A DNA stretch of 64,000 nt from Pigmentiphaga litoralis (GTDB lineage Bacteria > Pseudomonadota > Gammaproteobacteria > Burkholderiales > Burkholderiaceae_B): NCBI RefSeq assembly GCF_013408655.1, contig NZ_JACCBP010000001.1, forward strand, positions 3,596,001-3,660,000, in the 5' to 3' direction. Shown here piece by piece: positions 34,107-43,518 of this stretch. The notes under the pieces are model-generated. The model was not told the origin of the DNA, did no database searches, and was given only the letters and a program-made list of their open reading frames with translations. A program made the position numbers and the translations under genes. Numbering within the stretch: the stretch's first letter is position 1; every line of letters starts with the position of its first letter.

Positions 34107-34630
34107 TCGCCGTCTGGGGCCGGGCCCACGCGGTCGCCCCTGCCACGCTTCCCCTGCCAGCCAACGTACAGGCGTGCTTCGACACGCCCCGGCTGTCGGG
34201 CGCATGCCGCCACACGCACTGGGGCTACTACATCTACGATGCGTGGTTGTGGACGGGCAGCCAGGGGATCGATACGGCCACGCTGGCCCAGCCGTTTGCA
34301 CTGGCGCTGCGCTTTGCCCGCGAATTTTCCGGCCCGCACCTGGCGCGGCGCCTGGTGGAAGAGATTGGCGCGATCGGCCGGGGCACTGATTCCCAACGCG
34401 CCGAATGGCTGCGGTGGCTGTCGGCGGCCCTGCCCGACATCGAACCCGGCGACGTCGTGATCGGCGTCTACCGGCCTGGCGCGGGCCTGTGCCTGGTGCT
34501 CAATGGCGAGCCGCAAGCCAGCAGCCATGACGCAGTCCTGGCAAAGTCCTTGTTTTCGGTCTGGTTGAGTGCGCAAACGCGCGCGCCGCATGTGCGCGCG
34601 GCCTTGCTGGAACGCAATCCGTCGAATTGA
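34103..34630 (+). CDS. Chalcone isomerase-like protein
   Basis: A 175-residue protein with similarity to bacterial chalcone isomerase-like domains. Typical blocks are LSGACRHTHWGYYIYDAWLW, FALALRFAREFSGPHLARRL and the end KSLFSVWLSAQTRAPHVRAALL. I place the start at GTG 34103, which overlaps the glutathione peroxidase stop as GTGA; the open frame extends upstream only as a shadow of the peroxidase gene. Most relatives are exported and have a signal peptide; this one has none visible from this start. True chalcone isomerase activity is not expected; the family probably binds fatty acids or other hydrophobic ligands. The gene ends 19 bases before the convergent DUF3014 gene. Confidence 0.78.
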   Translation: MIAVWGRAHAVAPATLPLPANVQACFDTPRLSGACRHTHWGYYIYDAWLWTGSQGIDTATLAQPFALALRFAREFSGPHLARRLVEEIGAIGRGTDSQRAEWLRWLSAALPDIEPGDVVIGVYRPGAGLCLVLNGEPQASSHDAVLAKSLFSVWLSAQTRAPHVRAALLERNPSN

Positions 34631-34648
34631 GGCCGCGCCTGCAAAGGC

Positions 34649-35506
34649 CTAGCGGTTCGATTCCGACGACAGCGACAGATTGGGCGCTTCGCCCGTCAGA
34701 CGACGCCGAAAGTCGGCCAGCTTGGCCTTGACGGTCTTGCGCTGGGCAGGCGACATGCGCACCAGCATCTTCTGGCCCGACGGCAGGGCCTCGAGGTTGG
34801 CGTCCACATATTGATAACGCACCCACGGCCGCTGCGACTTCACTTCCCCCTTCACCTCGGTCAGCTGCAGCTTGGGCGGCTCGTCAGGCTCGGGCGTCGA
34901 CAGCAGGCTGTCGATCACCGCGATCAGGCGATCATTGAAATACCCGCGCGGGTAGCCCAGCTCTTCATAGGCGCTCTGGAATTGCGGGTACATGCGCACA
35001 TACAGCGCAACGGCCTTGTCGGTCGGCACGTTCTGGATGACGGACACCAGCGGCTGGTAGCGCGGCGCGTTGCTGGCCGACACGATGGACTGATTGTCAG
35101 CGACCCCTTCCACCGTAAAACGTCCTGCTGTCGGGTTGACCGGCCAGAGCACCGGCGCGGCATGTGCGCGCGCCAGATTGTCGACGGTCGCCACCACGCG
35201 GCGGGGGAAATCGGCCAATTGCAGGAATTTGGCGACCGCATCACGACCAATGAGCTGGCTCATGGCCACGCCAAAGTCGTTGCCCGGATCGGTGATCGCC
35301 GTATCGGCAGTGGACGGCACCGATTCGATCGGATACCGCGTTTCGGGGCTGGGCGGCGGCACTTCGATCGGCGCGTCGGCCAGCGGCGGGGCGTCTGCCG
35401 CCTGCTCGATGGCGGGCAGCTCGGCGGGCTGGCGCCACCAGAGATAGGCGCCGGCCGCAACCACCGCCAGCAGCAGCGCAATCACGATTCCGGGAAGCTT
35501 GCTCAT
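34649..35506 (-). CDS. DUF3014 membrane-anchored protein
   Basis: A 285-residue protein with one N-terminal membrane anchor (IVIALLLAVVAAGAYLWW, residues 7-24), a Pro-rich spacer, and a DUF3014 domain from about residue 80 to the end (MSQLIGRDAVAKFLQLADFP, RRVVATVDNLARAHAAP, YPQFQSAYEELGYPRGYFND, then VRYQYVDANLEALPSGQK). Its function is not known; relatives occur through the Burkholderiales and Gammaproteobacteria. It is a single gene, with the DUF6279 lipoprotein gene 66 bases downstream in transcription order reversed (upstream on this strand). The domain probably faces the periplasm. Confidence 0.85.
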   Translation of the reverse strand: MSKLPGIVIALLLAVVAAGAYLWWRQPAELPAIEQAADAPPLADAPIEVPPPSPETRYPIESVPSTADTAITDPGNDFGVAMSQLIGRDAVAKFLQLADFPRRVVATVDNLARAHAAPVLWPVNPTAGRFTVEGVADNQSIVSASNAPRYQPLVSVIQNVPTDKAVALYVRMYPQFQSAYEELGYPRGYFNDRLIAVIDSLLSTPEPDEPPKLQLTEVKGEVKSQRPWVRYQYVDANLEALPSGQKMLVRMSPAQRKTVKAKLADFRRRLTGEAPNLSLSSESNR

Positions 35507-35572
35507 AGGGACTCCAGTCAGTAAGTGCCTATCCTAGCATCGCGAACCGGGGGGCGACCTGCCGCATTCGGC

Positions 35573-36427
35573 CTATTTCTGCCGCGACAAGGTCAGGAAG
35601 TCGTCCGACATGGTCTTGATCTTTTCCTGGATCCGCGCACGTTGCGCAGGCGATGCGCTATTGATGAGATCGGACGTCAGGGCCGCCCAATGCTGCAATT
35701 GCTTGCGCTGGCGCTCGCGCACACCGGCATCGGCAGGCGTCTCCAGGTCGGCAAAAAACGCCTTCAACTTGCGGTTGGTCTCGGGCACGGAGGCCGTCTT
35801 GCCGGTATCCATGATGTTCAGGAATGCGGTCTGACGCATGCGCCGCACGGCCAGGCGCTCGGTGCCGGATGGCTCGGCCTCGTCGGCCCACTTCTCGATC
35901 CGCTCGCGTTGCGACGCGTCCAGCTTGCCGAACCAGAAGGCAAACCGGTCTTCCATGTCGTCAATGCGGCGCTTGCGCAACTTGGCGGGCGAAATATCGA
36001 TGTTCTTTTCGGTGAACTCGGCATTGCTCTCGTCCATCCGGGCGATCACCCGTTTGCGCTGGGCCAGGCCGAAGCGGGGGAACAGGTCGGCAAAGGCATC
36101 CGCCGCCTTGTCGCCGGTGCGGACCAGGCGCTGCGTGACCTGCTTCTGCATGGCCAGCACCTGCTCGGGCGTAAAGGGAGCCGGGTCGGCAAAGCGTTCG
36201 CGCGCACCGAGCAGCAGGCGCGAATACTCGGGCAGTTCTTCACGGCGATGCCAGGCGATGACCGAGTCGAGACGTTCCCGCGCGGGGGCCTCGAGTTCGC
36301 CCGACGTGTCGAACCAATCGTTCATGCGATAGGCGATGAGCGTGTTGGCCGAGTTGTAGCCGAGCCGCATGGTGGTGCAGGCACTCAAAGTCAACACAGT
36401 CAAAGCGACGAGTACCCAACGTATCAT
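35573..36427 (-). CDS. DUF6279 lipoprotein
   Basis: A 284-residue predicted lipoprotein; the lipobox is TLSAC with Cys17. The mature protein is helical and charged, with the opening [20 protein letters not shown] and repeated charged helices such as [20 protein letters not shown]. This matches the DUF6279 family of short-range unknown function. It starts 60 bases from the divergent glmU gene, so the two share a promoter region. The DUF3014 gene follows on the same strand after 66 bases. Location is likely the outer or inner membrane facing the periplasm. Confidence 0.85.
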   Translation of the reverse strand: MIRWVLVALTVLTLSACTTMRLGYNSANTLIAYRMNDWFDTSGELEAPARERLDSVIAWHRREELPEYSRLLLGARERFADPAPFTPEQVLAMQKQVTQRLVRTGDKAADAFADLFPRFGLAQRKRVIARMDESNAEFTEKNIDISPAKLRKRRIDDMEDRFAFWFGKLDASQRERIEKWADEAEPSGTERLAVRRMRQTAFLNIMDTGKTASVPETNRKLKAFFADLETPADAGVRERQRKQLQHWAALTSDLINSASPAQRARIQEKIKTMSDDFLTLSRQK

Positions 36428-36487
36428 TTTCCCTTCTCCAATGCCTTAAACTGCGACGCTCGTCACTCCCACTTGGATAAGCGCTTC

Positions 36488-37873
36488 ATGCTGAACATCG
36501 TCATTCTTGCAGCCGGCCTGGGCAAACGCATGAAGTCGGACCTGCCCAAGGTGCTGCACACGCTGGCCGGCCAGCCGATGTTGAGCCATGTGCTCGCCAG
36601 TGCCCGCGCCCTTGATCCGGCCCGGATCACGCTGGTGGTCGGACACGGCGCAGCCACGGTCGAAGCCCGCTACGCTGGCGACGACGACCTGGCGTTCGCG
36701 ATGCAATCGCCCCAGCTCGGCACCGGCCACGCCGTGCAACAGGCTGTCCCCACTCTACTGGAAAGCGGCAGTGGCGACGATGTGACACTGGTGCTCTATG
36801 GTGACGTTCCGTTAGTGGCCTCGTCGACGCTGCGGTCCTTGCTGGACGCGTGCGCGGGGCAAGGCGGGGGTCTGGGCATTCTGACTGTGACGATGCCGGA
36901 TGCAACCGGTTACGGCCGCATTGTTCGCGATACAGCCGGCGCGGTGACTGCCATCGTCGAACACAAGGATGCGTCGCCGGGCCAGCTGGCGATCCGCGAG
37001 GTCAACACCGGCATCCTGGCCGCGCCCACTGCCGCGCTCAAGCGCTGGTTGAGCGCGCTCAGGAATGACAACGCTCAAGGCGAGTACTACCTGACCGACA
37101 TCGTGGCGATGGCCGTGGCCGAAGGCATGCCGGTCGCCACCGCGCAGCCCGCGCACGATTGGGAAACGCTGGGCGTCAACAGCCGCGTGCAGCAGGCCGA
37201 ACTGGAACGGGTCTATCAACAGGCGCAGGCCACGCGGCTGCTCGAAGCCGGCGTGACGCTGGCCGACCCCGCGCGCTTCGACCTGCGCGGCCAGCTGACG
37301 TGCGGCAGCGACGTGGCGATCGACGTGGGCTGTATCTTTGAAGGCGTGGTCGAACTCGGCAACGGCGTCACCATCGGCCCGTACTGTGTGCTGCGCAACG
37401 TCAAGGTCGGCGCGGGCACCCGCATCGAAGCCTTCAGCCACCTGCACGATGCCGAAGTCGGCGACGTGTCGCGCGTCGGTCCGTATGCGCGCCTGCGCCC
37501 CGGCGCCCGCCTGGGCAACGACACGCATGTCGGCAACTTCGTCGAGATCAAGAACGCCACGCTCGACACCGGCGCGAAGGCCAATCACCTGAGCTACATC
37601 GGCGACGCCACCGTGGGCGCGCGCGTCAACATCGGCGCCGGCACCATCACGTGCAATTACGACGGCGTGAACAAGCACCGCACGATCATTGAAGACGACG
37701 CTTTCATCGGGTCCGACAGCCAGTTGATCGCCCCGATCCGGGTCGGCCGCGGCGCGACGATCGCAGCGGGTACGACACTGACGCGCGACGCGCCAGCCGA
37801 CACGCTGACCGTGTCGCGGGCCAAGCAGGTCAGCGTGCCGGGGTGGAAGCGGCCGGTGAAAAAGCCGGTCTGA
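36488..37873 (+). CDS. glmU: Bifunctional UDP-GlcNAc pyrophosphorylase / glucosamine-1-phosphate acetyltransferase GlmU
   Basis: A 461-residue GlmU. The uridyltransferase half opens [20 protein letters not shown] and has YGDVPLV and the EHKDASPGQ segment. The acetyltransferase half is a left-handed beta helix of hexapeptide repeats (about 255-440) with [22 protein letters not shown] and [13 protein letters not shown], including the catalytic His-region. It makes UDP-N-acetylglucosamine, the precursor of peptidoglycan and LPS. The ATG at 36488 is set by the family N-terminus. The Lrp gene lies convergently after it, then glmS, so the two amino-sugar genes are close together. Confidence 0.97.
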   Translation: MLNIVILAAGLGKRMKSDLPKVLHTLAGQPMLSHVLASARALDPARITLVVGHGAATVEARYAGDDDLAFAMQSPQLGTGHAVQQAVPTLLESGSGDDVTLVLYGDVPLVASSTLRSLLDACAGQGGGLGILTVTMPDATGYGRIVRDTAGAVTAIVEHKDASPGQLAIREVNTGILAAPTAALKRWLSALRNDNAQGEYYLTDIVAMAVAEGMPVATAQPAHDWETLGVNSRVQQAELERVYQQAQATRLLEAGVTLADPARFDLRGQLTCGSDVAIDVGCIFEGVVELGNGVTIGPYCVLRNVKVGAGTRIEAFSHLHDAEVGDVSRVGPYARLRPGARLGNDTHVGNFVEIKNATLDTGAKANHLSYIGDATVGARVNIGAGTITCNYDGVNKHRTIIEDDAFIGSDSQLIAPIRVGRGATIAAGTTLTRDAPADTLTVSRAKQVSVPGWKRPVKKPV

Positions 37874-37921
37874 GCCGACCGCGCCGGTCCGAGGCGGCCG
37901 CGCTGGTGTGAGCTGGCCGCT

Positions 37922-38422
37922 TTAGACCACCACCCGCGTATCGAACTTGCTTCGATGAATCGAGAAAAACGTCCGCACATTGCGGACGTTGTTCTGTGCG
38001 GTGAACGCGCGATGCACCAGCGCGTGATACGCCTCCATATCGGGCACCTGCACCATCAGCACGAAGTCCGGCCCCTGCGACACGCGATAGCACTGCGTGA
38101 CGGTGGCTTCTTTCGCCATGCAACGTTCGAACGTGATCAGGGCTTCGGCGGCTTGCACGTCCAGGGTGACTTCCACGATGCCCGTGAGTCCCGCCCCGAC
38201 CTTCTCGGGCGACACGATCACCACCTGCTTTTCGATGATGCCCTGCTCGATCAGCCGCCGTACCCGCCGCAGGCAGGTGGGCGGCGACACGGCAACCCGC
38301 CGGGCGAGCTCATGATTCGTGATTCCCGCATCATCCTGAAGCAGCATGAGGATGGCGCGGTCTACGTCGTCCAGCGGAGTCGGGGTCGCCTTGGTGTCCA
38401 AAAAACCTCCCATTTCTTTCAT
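37922..38422 (-). CDS. Lrp/AsnC-family transcriptional regulator
   Basis: A 166-residue Lrp/AsnC regulator. The winged helix is at 17-75 (LDDVDRAILMLLQDDAGITN, then SPPTCLRRVRRLIEQGIIEK). The RAM effector domain follows (GIVEVTLDVQAAEALITF, and VTQCYRVSQGPDFVLMVQVPD). The DNA-binding part has the usual SP-T-RR pattern of the family. It sits between glmU (convergent, 48 bases) and glmS (divergent, 143 bases), so it may bind upstream of glmS, but Lrp-type proteins often act elsewhere. It probably senses an amino acid. Confidence 0.92.
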   Translation of the reverse strand: MKEMGGFLDTKATPTPLDDVDRAILMLLQDDAGITNHELARRVAVSPPTCLRRVRRLIEQGIIEKQVVIVSPEKVGAGLTGIVEVTLDVQAAEALITFERCMAKEATVTQCYRVSQGPDFVLMVQVPDMEAYHALVHRAFTAQNNVRNVRTFFSIHRSKFDTRVVV

Positions 38423-38565
38423 TAGGCTGAAGATAATGAAATATTTGGTCTACCGATATAGGCCATGAAATCTACAACCATTTTCAGCCGTCTTCAGAAA
38501 GCATATTTCACGCGGAAAGGCAGAGAATAGCGGCAACGATTACTTCTCATCAAGCGAGACCTCCT

Positions 38566-40398
38566 ATGTGCGGCATCGTCGGCGCGGTCGCCCAGCGCGA
38601 TATCACCCCCATCCTCGTTGAAGGCCTGAAGCGGCTCGAGTACCGGGGATATGACTCCTGCGGCGTCGCGGTCTATGCCGACGGCGAACTCAAGCGCACA
38701 CGCAGCACGTCGCGCGTGGCCGAGCTTGAAGCCCTGATCGAAAAAGAACACCTGGGCGGCTACACGGGCATTGCCCACACCCGCTGGGCGACGCATGGCG
38801 AACCTGCCACGCACAACGCCCACCCCCACTTTTCGAAAGACCGCACCGGCCACAACCGGATCGGCATCGTGCACAACGGCATCATCGAAAACCACGATGA
38901 ACTGCGCACCGAACTCGAAGCGGCCGGCTACGTGTTCGAAAGCCAGACCGACACCGAAGTCATCGCCCACCTGATCAACCACGTGTACGACGGCGACCTG
39001 CTCCTGGCCGTGCAGCAAACCGTCAAACGCCTGCAGGGCGCCTACGCGATCGCCGCGTTCTGCCGCGACGAACCGCACCGGGTGGTGGGCGCGCGTCACG
39101 GCTCGCCATTGATCGTGGGCCTGGGGGATGGCGAAAACTTCCTGGCATCCGACGCCATGGCGCTGACCGGCACCACCGACCGCATCGTCTACCTGGAAGA
39201 CGGCGACGTCGTCGACCTGCAGTTGTCGCGCACCTGGATCGTCGACATCGACGGCAACCCGGTCGAGCGCCCCGTGCGTGTCGTGATGGCATACACCGCC
39301 GCCGCTGAACTCGGCCCCTATCGCCACTACATGCAGAAGGAAATCTTCGAGCAGCCCCGCGCGATCGGCGACACGCTGCAAGGCGTGGAAGCCATCACGC
39401 CGGAACTGTTTGGGGAAGGCGCCGCCGCCATTCTGGAAGACATCGACTCGGTGCTGATCCTGGCCTGCGGTACCAGCTACTACGCCGGCCTGACCGCCAA
39501 GTACTGGATCGAATCCATTGCGTCGATTACCTGCAACGTCGAAATCGCCAGCGAATACCGCTACCGCACCAGCGTGCCGAATCCCCGTTCGCTGGTCGTC
39601 ACGATTTCGCAGTCGGGCGAAACGGCTGACACCCTGGCCGCGCTCAAACATGCCCGTTCACTCGGCATGGACAAGACGCTGACCATCTGCAACGTGGCGA
39701 CCAGCGCCATGGTCCGCGAATGCAGCCTGGCCTTCCTGACCCGCGCCGGCGTCGAGATCGGCGTGGCGTCGACCAAGGCGTTTTCCACCCAGCTGATCGG
39801 CCTGTACCTGCTCACGCTGACCCTGGCCAAGCTCAAGGGCCGTCTCAACGCCGAACAGGAAGCCGACGCCATCAAGGCGCTGCGCCACCTGCCCGTGGCC
39901 GTGCAATCGGTGCTGGCGCTCGAACCGCAGATCATTTCCTGGGCCGAAGAATTCGTCCGCAAGGAACACGCGCTGTTCCTGGGCCGCGGCATGCACTACC
40001 CGATCGCACTGGAAGGCGCGCTCAAGCTGAAAGAGATCAGCTACATCCATGCCGAGGCCTACCCGGCCGGTGAACTGAAGCACGGCCCGCTGGCGCTGGT
40101 GACCGACCAGATGCCCGTGATCACCGTGGCGCCGCAAGACCAGTTGCTGCAGAAGCTGAAGTCCAACATGCAGGAAGTACGGGCGCGTGGCGGCCAGCTG
40201 TATGTGTTCGCCGATGCCGGCAGCAATATCCGGAACGAAGTCGGCGTGCACGTGATCCGCATGCCCGAGCACTACGGTTCGCTGTCGCCGATCCTGCACG
40301 TGGTGCCGATGCAGTTGCTGGCGTATCACACGGCGTGTGCACGGGGGACGGACGTGGACAAGCCGCGGAATCTGGCGAAGAGCGTGACGGTGGAGTGA
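38566..40398 (+). CDS. glmS: Glutamine--fructose-6-phosphate aminotransferase (isomerizing) GlmS
   Basis: A 610-residue GlmS. Cys2 is the N-terminal nucleophile of the glutaminase domain ([12 protein letters not shown]); HTRWATHG and the NGIIENH block complete that site. Two SIS domains follow with CGTSYYAG and SQSGETADT, and the C-terminus ends in [11 protein letters not shown] as is universal. It makes glucosamine-6-phosphate from fructose-6-phosphate and glutamine, the first step to UDP-GlcNAc. The 143 bases upstream contain no recognisable ribozyme. A strong intrinsic terminator begins at the stop codon. Its length is the usual one. Confidence 0.98.
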   Translation: MCGIVGAVAQRDITPILVEGLKRLEYRGYDSCGVAVYADGELKRTRSTSRVAELEALIEKEHLGGYTGIAHTRWATHGEPATHNAHPHFSKDRTGHNRIGIVHNGIIENHDELRTELEAAGYVFESQTDTEVIAHLINHVYDGDLLLAVQQTVKRLQGAYAIAAFCRDEPHRVVGARHGSPLIVGLGDGENFLASDAMALTGTTDRIVYLEDGDVVDLQLSRTWIVDIDGNPVERPVRVVMAYTAAAELGPYRHYMQKEIFEQPRAIGDTLQGVEAITPELFGEGAAAILEDIDSVLILACGTSYYAGLTAKYWIESIASITCNVEIASEYRYRTSVPNPRSLVVTISQSGETADTLAALKHARSLGMDKTLTICNVATSAMVRECSLAFLTRAGVEIGVASTKAFSTQLIGLYLLTLTLAKLKGRLNAEQEADAIKALRHLPVAVQSVLALEPQIISWAEEFVRKEHALFLGRGMHYPIALEGALKLKEISYIHAEAYPAGELKHGPLALVTDQMPVITVAPQDQLLQKLKSNMQEVRARGGQLYVFADAGSNIRNEVGVHVIRMPEHYGSLSPILHVVPMQLLAYHTACARGTDVDKPRNLAKSVTVE

Positions 40399-40425
40399 AA
40401 AAAGGCAGCGCAAGCTGCCTTTTTT
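40398..40425 (+). terminator. Intrinsic terminator of glmS
   Basis: GGCAGC (40404-40409) and GCTGCC (40414-40419) form a stem with GCAA loop; an A-tract precedes and six T residues follow (40420-40425), so it can work in both directions. It overlaps the last base of the glmS stop codon. Confidence 0.93.
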
Positions 40426-40442
40426 GGTTTGATTAATCCCAG

Positions 40443-40696
40443 TGTTCACAATCGAACTGGAAGCTAAATGTCTCTACAGCAAGCGACCGAAAAATGCTGT
40501 ATTTGCTATTAGAAACGCTGTGAACATGGACCATTTCACCGCAGCAGTAAAAAAATGGAATTGGACTGCTATGAAAAATACAGCATTTTTAAACTCCATT
40601 TCCTATAGCGTATTTGCTATAGTTAGGCTGCTTCTGTTGGCTTTCGTCTCTTCGACAGAGCCATTAGACGCTGAATATTGATGACAAATACAGCAT
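40443..40696 (+). promoter_or_regulatory. hipBA promoter region with repeated operator motif
   Basis: This AT-rich stretch contains AAAATGCTGTATTT (40491-40504), its exact complement AAATACAGCATTTT (40576-40589), and AAATACAGCAT (40686-40696) touching the hipB start codon. There is also a CTATAG-N8-CTATAG symmetric pair near 40613-40632 and a TGTTCAC / GTGAACA pair (40443-40449 and 40520-40526). Such repeated sites fit cooperative binding by the HipB antitoxin. An open frame of 79 codons covers the stretch but has no gene-like features. Confidence 0.72.
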
Positions 40697-40993
40697 ATGG
40701 ACAACCTTCAGGCACTAGGACATGCCGTCGCCCAACTGCGACGTGATCGCGGCTTAACGCAAAAACAGCTCGGTGACCTCAGTGGCTTGGCTCAGTCAAC
40801 CATTGCCCGCTTTGAAATCGGCGGCGTTGCCGAATTTGGTTCTCGCAAATTGCTTCGCCTATTGGAGATCCTGGGATATGAGCTGGCGTTCAAGCCTAAA
40901 AAAGCCAGCTTCACGCTTGACGATGCTTTAGCGGAACGGCAGCGACTCGAAACGGAGGGGGAAACGGACCCACGGTGGAGCGGACATCGATGA
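40697..40993 (+). CDS. hipB: HipB-like XRE-family antitoxin
   Basis: A 98-residue helix-turn-helix protein of the XRE family. The five-helix DNA-binding domain covers about residues 6-62 (LRRDRGLTQKQLGDLSGLAQ, then STIARFEIGG, and LLRLLEILGYELAF). The rest is a short charged tail that in HipB contacts the toxin. No Shine-Dalgarno is visible before the ATG; an operator copy is directly in front instead, so translation may start on a leaderless or very short 5' end. The stop overlaps the hipA start as ATGA. It should neutralise HipA and repress the operon by binding the repeated sites upstream. Base composition is lower in GC than the neighbourhood. Confidence 0.9.
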   Translation: MDNLQALGHAVAQLRRDRGLTQKQLGDLSGLAQSTIARFEIGGVAEFGSRKLLRLLEILGYELAFKPKKASFTLDDALAERQRLETEGETDPRWSGHR

Positions 40994-42312
40994 AGCTGCA
41001 TGTCTATGTTCATGACAAGCCAGTGGCGACTCTGGAGTCAATAGACGGTTTCCGTCACGTGATGACTTATCACCCGGACGTCCCAACCGAGAACTTCGCG
41101 TCCTTGCTGATGCCTGTGCGCACGGAGTCCTACGCTTATCCAGAACTTCATCCGCTATTCCGGATGAACTTGCCCGAAGGCTTTTTACTCTCGATTCTTC
41201 AAGAGCAGCTGGGCCCCCATATCGGGGCGTCTCCGTTGCAGTTGCTGTCCGTAGTTGGCCGCAATGCTATCGGACGCGTCAAGGTCGCGGCGCCGAATGC
41301 CGATCCTACGCAGCCCCCCATAGCGTTCGAGTTGAACGGCATCTTGCGAGGAGACAACTCGGAGGAGGCTTTCGTTGACCTGGTGCGCCAACATGCGATG
41401 TCAGGCGTGTCCGGTGTCGTGCCCAAATTTCTTTCCCCTAAAACGTTAGGAGAGCATGGCAAGGGAACGTTAGCCACGGACCGGTACATCATCAAGGGAA
41501 CCACCTCACGCTTGCCGGGTGTGGCCCTCAATGAGCATCTGTGCATGGAGGTGTCGCGCCAAGCTGGTTTTCCGACTGCTGTCACGGAAGTCTCCGACGA
41601 CGGAAAAGCCTTGGTGGTGCATCGATTTGACTTCGAGTCGGACGGAACGACACGTAAAGGCATGGAAGACCTCTGCAGCTTGCTCACCTTACGTCCCGAA
41701 CAGAAGTACGAATCCACGTGGGAACGCGTTGTGAGCCGTATCAAGGACGTCGTCACTCTTCCTGACCAGCAGAACGCAGCGCTGTCGAATCTGGCAGATC
41801 TGCTGTTGCTCACCTATGCCCTTCGCAACGCGGATTGCCACACCAAGAACATTGCTTTGCTCTATAGCTCCCGTGAGCAAATTGAACTCGCGCCCGTCTA
41901 CGACATGCTGACCATCACGGTCTACGACGACTATGCAAAGAACCCTCCGGGCATGGCAATCGAGGGAAGATCCACCTGGAGACCCGGTAAAGCACTGGAG
42001 CGTTTTCTTCAGACGCGATGCAATCTGGCCCCGGCCGAGACGCTCCAGCGCGTTGAACGAATCTGCGAAGCCATTGTGCAGGTAACTCCGCAAGTCATTG
42101 ACTCACTACGGCAATACCCGTCTTTCCATGAAACGGGAAAGCGAATGCTGTATGCCTGGAACGAAGGCATGAACAGTCTGCGGTTGCAAAAGACGTGGAG
42201 TCTTCCCCGGCTGGACGAATCCATTGCCGCCGCTGACCTATCCGCCCCTCTCCCCTTCAAACCAAATAAGCCCGAGCGGATCGGTGGATCGGCGCTTTTA
42301 GGGAAGCGGTAG
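40990..42312 (+). CDS. hipA: HipA-like serine/threonine kinase toxin
   Basis: A 440-residue HipA-family kinase. The N-terminal Couple_hipA domain (1-105) starts MKLHVYVHDKPVATLESIDG. The kinase part has GVSGVVPKFLSPK (loop near the regulatory serine and ATP-binding Lys), TDRYIIKGTT, the EHLCMEVSRQAGF helix, catalytic loop ADCHTKNIALLY, and metal-binding LAPVYDMLT. Known HipA phosphorylates glutamyl-tRNA synthetase and causes growth arrest and persistence; the target of this one is not known. The start is set by the ATGA overlap with hipB. The gene is GC-poorer than the flanks. There is no third gene (HipT / HipS split type is not seen). Confidence 0.92.
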   Translation: MKLHVYVHDKPVATLESIDGFRHVMTYHPDVPTENFASLLMPVRTESYAYPELHPLFRMNLPEGFLLSILQEQLGPHIGASPLQLLSVVGRNAIGRVKVAAPNADPTQPPIAFELNGILRGDNSEEAFVDLVRQHAMSGVSGVVPKFLSPKTLGEHGKGTLATDRYIIKGTTSRLPGVALNEHLCMEVSRQAGFPTAVTEVSDDGKALVVHRFDFESDGTTRKGMEDLCSLLTLRPEQKYESTWERVVSRIKDVVTLPDQQNAALSNLADLLLLTYALRNADCHTKNIALLYSSREQIELAPVYDMLTITVYDDYAKNPPGMAIEGRSTWRPGKALERFLQTRCNLAPAETLQRVERICEAIVQVTPQVIDSLRQYPSFHETGKRMLYAWNEGMNSLRLQKTWSLPRLDESIAAADLSAPLPFKPNKPERIGGSALLGKR

Positions 42313-42783
42313 ACAGCAGGCCAACCCGCGCAATCTCGATCGGTTCGTCTCCAGTGAACCGGCGTAGGGGTTGAACCGGCTTTTTGAGCCCGGTTGAACC
42401 CGTTGACGACCTACCCGTCATCTCGTCCTACATGTAAGCCCTGACACATTTATGACAAGTAGCGGCCAGCTTTCGTGATTTTCGCAGTCTGGCATCAGCT
42501 GGACGGATGAGTTTTTACGCCCACTGGACTAGTGCTTAGGTTGTAAGAACGATTCTGACATCACGCAGGGCATCATCGCACCGCAGATATAGTTGGACGG
42601 AGAGCATTCGAGACATTCTCCTAGCAAGCGACGTTGCGATTACCGCAAATCAACGACGATCCGGTTGAGCCAACCGGGGAGGTGGAGGGACAGTCGTCAT
42701 AACAGGCGCTAATCTACATTCCGTGAACGTCATATCACTTCGGCGAACACGCCACCTGTTCCGCTGACGGATAACTGAGAAAA
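42313..42783. other. 471-base intergenic stretch after hipA
   Basis: I see no gene here. Two short hairpins follow the hipA stop: CGGTTC / GAACCG (42341-42361) and AACCGG / CCGGTT (42374-42395). A direct repeat GGTTGAACC is at 42369 and 42392. No T-tract, tRNA or transposase remnant is seen. The base composition stays lower in GC than the flanks, so the stretch probably belongs to the hipBA insert and ends near the GNAT gene. Confidence 0.6.
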
Positions 42784-43509
42784 ATGATTGCCATCCAAAA
42801 ATTCGACGTCGACGACTGGTCCGCCGTGTGGGCCATCATCGCACCCGTGATTCGCGCCGGCGAAACGTTTGCGTATTCGCCCGAAATCAGTGAAGCCGAA
42901 GCCCGCAAGCTTTGGGTCGACCAGCCGGTGGCAACGTACGTAGCCAAGAACGACCGTGGCGACGTCCTGGGTACCTACTACCTGACGGCCAATCAGCCCG
43001 GGCTCGGTTCTCATGTCGCCAGCTGCGCCTACATCGTTTCCGACCGCGCCAAGGGTCAGGGCGTGGCCAGCCTGATGTGCGAGCACTCGCAGCAAATGAG
43101 CATGCGCCTGGGGTTCCGCGCCATGCAGTTCAACATGGTCGTGGCGACCAACCTGGCCGCCGTGCAGCTCTGGCAGCGCCTGGGCTTCGAGATCATCGGC
43201 ACCCTGCCCGATGCTTTCCGCCATGCGTCGCTGGGCTTCGTCGATGCCCACATCATGTACAAGCGCCTGGGTGCCCCGGCGGATGACCGCATGGTCATGA
43301 ACAGCAGCCACACCATGTCGCCGTGGGCCAGCCTGCCTGCCCCGTCGGGCATGCGCCGCGCCCGCCGCGTGGCCGTGCCTTGCACCGCACGCGCCGTCGT
43401 CACCAGCGGCCATTCGCATTCGTCGAACCAGCGCCGTCACCGCAGCGACAGCATGGCGCCGCAAGCGGCCGGCATGCGCCGCCGCCGTGCCCGCGATCCC
43501 TACCCCTGA
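42784..43509 (+). CDS. GNAT-family N-acetyltransferase with basic C-terminal tail
   Basis: A 241-residue protein. Residues 1-162 form a GNAT domain: MIAIQKFDVDDWSAVWAIIA, then ASCAYIVSDRAKGQGVAS with the acetyl-CoA loop (R-x-x-G-x-G type), and LAAVQLWQRLGFEIIGTLPD. About 75 residues follow that do not belong to the domain; they are rich in Arg, His and Ser (SSNQRRHRSD, GMRRRRARDP) and look disordered. The tail may bind nucleic acid, or it may be coding drift past an old stop; codon use stays GC-rich. The substrate is not known. The gene lies between the hipBA insert and the convergent catalase-like gene. Confidence 0.85.
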   Translation: MIAIQKFDVDDWSAVWAIIAPVIRAGETFAYSPEISEAEARKLWVDQPVATYVAKNDRGDVLGTYYLTANQPGLGSHVASCAYIVSDRAKGQGVASLMCEHSQQMSMRLGFRAMQFNMVVATNLAAVQLWQRLGFEIIGTLPDAFRHASLGFVDAHIMYKRLGAPADDRMVMNSSHTMSPWASLPAPSGMRRARRVAVPCTARAVVTSGHSHSSNQRRHRSDSMAPQAAGMRRRRARDPYP

Positions 43510-43518
43510 ACTGACGTC

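Noticed and set aside
34103..34630. Start of the chalcone-isomerase-like gene at an upstream ATG within the peroxidase gene.
   Set aside because: The upstream residues are a frame-shifted shadow of the peroxidase; the GTG overlapping its stop fits better.
38423..38565. Possible glmS ribozyme or riboswitch.
   Set aside because: The gap is short and AT-rich with no matching fold; the ribozyme is known mainly from Gram-positive bacteria.
40442..40681. A 79-codon frame in front of hipB.
   Set aside because: It has no ribosome site and covers the operator copies; it reads as promoter DNA.
42313..42783. Possible tRNA or attachment site after hipA.
   Set aside because: GGTTGAACC copies resemble part of a T-arm, but no cloverleaf can be drawn and no integrase is near.
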